Source: Acidimicrobiaceae bacterium
Lineage (GTDB): Bacteria > Actinomycetota > Acidimicrobiia > Acidimicrobiales > Bog-793
Assembly: GCA_027306715.1 (NCBI GenBank)
Contig: DAHUZG010000163.1
Coordinates: 1-5,660, forward strand
Direction: 5' to 3'
Length of the DNA stretch: 5,660 nt
Both the position numbers and the translations under genes were made by a program. Shown here piece by piece: positions 4,579 through 5,660 of the stretch; positions within the stretch are counted from its first letter, which is position 1, and the number at the start of each line of letters is the position of its first letter. The notes under the pieces were generated by a model, which was given only the letters and a program-made list of their open reading frames with translations, ran no database searches and was not told where the DNA came from.

Positions 4579-5660
4579 TCAGTGCTCGGCGTGGCAGCCG
4601 GCTGCCGTCTGCTCGAGGGTGGGCAGTAGCGGTGAGGCGCCGTGCACGAGCTTGGCGATCGTCGGGCGGGCGTTGCCCGCCGCCATCAGCGCAGCTCCCG
4701 GGGTGACGCCCGACAGCTGCTCTCTGAAGAACAACGCTGTCACCGAGCTGACGACGGCAAAGGCCTGCGGATCGGCCCCGACGTAGGGGGGGAGGTGGCC
4801 GACGTCGAAGAGCTCGAGGAACCAGCCGGCGCCATAATCGGCCGGCCCGAGGATGTGGGTGTAGAGGTCGTAGGCGTCCTGGGGGGGGTTGCAGGTGTCG
4901 GTGTCGCTCTCGCTCGCCAGCAGCGGCGGGGAGCCCGTCGGGAAGCCGTAGGAGTTGCCCGGGCCGTAGTACTCGGATCCCGACAGGACGGCGACGGCGC
5001 GGATCGGCAGCCCGGCGGCGAGCGGGCGGTAGAGGGCGTCGTAGGCGAGGCCGGCCACGGTGTCCGCCCCGTCGGATTGCCCGGCGAGCCCGACGCCCGA
5101 GGTCCGCACGAGGTCGCGCATCACCGCACAGCCGGCGCCCCGCCGCTCGGCACCGAGGAGCTGGCGGGTGACGAAGGCGATGTCGCCCGGCTGGTTCACG
5201 AAGTCCGCCTCGGTCGACACGCCGTGGGCAGCGGCGACGCCGCTTGTCGAGGTGTCGGGAAAGATCGGCGCGGCGACGACGAAGCCGGCCCTGACCCAGG
5301 AGTCGAGGAGGGCCCTGTAGGTGTCGGGGGTGGTGTCGTAGCCGGTGGCGAAGACGAGCAGCGGGAACGGGCCGCGCGAGCGGGCAGGAGCCGCCCCGCG
5401 GGTCTCGGCTCCGGCGCGCCCCGACAGCGTCGGGTAACGGACCTCGGTGACGAGCTTCCGGTAGGGAAGGCCTGCCTTGGGGTTGGTGAAGTTGGGCGTG
5501 CCGCGTGTGTGGTCGACAAAGGTGCAGGAGACCTCGCCGACACTCACCACGGGACGCTTCTTCAAAGGGCTGGCCGAGGTGAGCTGGGAGCTCGCGTCTG
5601 GGCTCTTCCCTGTCCTCTGTTGGCTGCGCAGGTGCGGCACGGCGATGGCGAGGGCGGCGG
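4579..5660 (-). CDS. Probably exported alpha/beta hydrolase (5' end outside window)
   Basis: This is a serine hydrolase of the alpha/beta-fold superfamily; the substrate is unknown. Numbering from the GTG at 5640-5638 as residue 1, PFPLLVFATGYD (91-102) is the oxyanion-hole strand, GLAGQSDGADTV (184-195) is the nucleophile elbow with S189, the acid is probably D246 or D248 in SESDTDTCNP, and the histidine is H282 in DVGHLPPY. All three triad elements are in the usual order. Four cysteines (C39, C171, C250, C349) could form two disulfides, as in an extracytoplasmic protein. The frame remains open to the right edge, and the codons before GTG 5640 read AALAIA, hydrophobic and followed by a polar Ser/Thr/Lys-rich linker. 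This looks like the end of a signal peptide or membrane anchor, so the GTG is probably not the true start and the gene is partial. Overall it resembles chlorophyllase / dienelactone-hydrolase-like secreted esterases of actinobacteria. It lies 73 nt upstream of the cysteine desulfurase on the same strand, with no functional link evident. Confidence 0.85.
   Translation of the reverse strand, partial: AALAIAVPHLRSQQRTGKSPDASSQLTSASPLKKRPVVSVGEVSCTFVDHTRGTPNFTNPKAGLPYRKLVTEVRYPTLSGRAGAETRGAAPARSRGPFPLLVFATGYDTTPDTYRALLDSWVRAGFVVAAPIFPDTSTSGVAAAHGVSTEADFVNQPGDIAFVTRQLLGAERRGAGCAVMRDLVRTSGVGLAGQSDGADTVAGLAYDALYRPLAAGLPIRAVAVLSGSEYYGPGNSYGFPTGSPPLLASESDTDTCNPPQDAYDLYTHILGPADYGAGWFLELFDVGHLPPYVGADPQAFAVVSSVTALFFREQLSGVTPGAALMAAGNARPTIAKLVHGASPLLPTLEQTAAGCHAEH

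Noticed and set aside
3480..4706. A 408-residue plus-strand frame over the cysteine desulfurase
   Set aside because: Antisense shadow of a gene with all catalytic motifs; no recognisable domain of its own.
1..5660. Mobile element, CRISPR array, defence system or tRNA
   Set aside because: No transposase, integrase, regularly spaced repeat, tRNA-like fold or defence domain was seen; all coding frames are housekeeping or transport/hydrolase genes.

Overview
The window comes from a very GC-rich bacterial chromosome. Its gene content and style (GC-rich codons, a GTG start for ligA and probably one for mnmA, a probable leaderless promoter, a cysteine desulfurase / mnmA / ligA neighbourhood) suggest an actinobacterium, perhaps Acidimicrobiia or a related class. 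That placement is an inference; there is no rRNA or other marker here to fix it.

Layout, left to right. Positions 1-485 (minus) hold the first 161 codons of ligA, NAD-dependent DNA ligase, which runs off the left edge. It overlaps by 4 bases (GTGA) the end of mnmA (482-1564, minus), the tRNA 2-thiouridylase. A 205-bp divergent intergenic region (1565-1769) carries a perfect 10-bp inverted repeat and a probable leaderless promoter for a plus-strand DHA2-family (MdtD-like) MFS transporter (1770-3206). A 135-bp convergent intergenic region (3207-3341), full of short palindromes and a 14-bp tandem repeat, separates it from a class I cysteine desulfurase (3342-4505, minus). Upstream of that, after a 73-bp gap, lies a probably exported alpha/beta hydrolase (4579-5660, minus), whose N-terminus is beyond the right edge.

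How the genes fit together. The cysteine desulfurase makes a persulfide from cysteine, and MnmA uses such sulfur to build 2-thiouridine at the wobble position (U34) of Lys, Glu and Gln tRNAs. In many actinobacteria I expect the order desulfurase-mnmA-ligA on one strand. Here that order and strand are kept, but a transporter gene on the opposite strand sits between the first two, so they cannot form a simple operon. MnmA and LigA are probably translationally coupled. The transporter and hydrolase have no evident tie to tRNA thiolation.

I found no RNA gene, CRISPR array, insertion sequence, phage gene or defence system, and nothing that I would call a new biological system. The points most worth a second look are the transporter insertion, the (Gly-Thr)7-encoding hexamer repeat at the start of ligA, the Gly/Asp-rich insert in LigA, and the inverted repeat between mnmA and the transporter gene.
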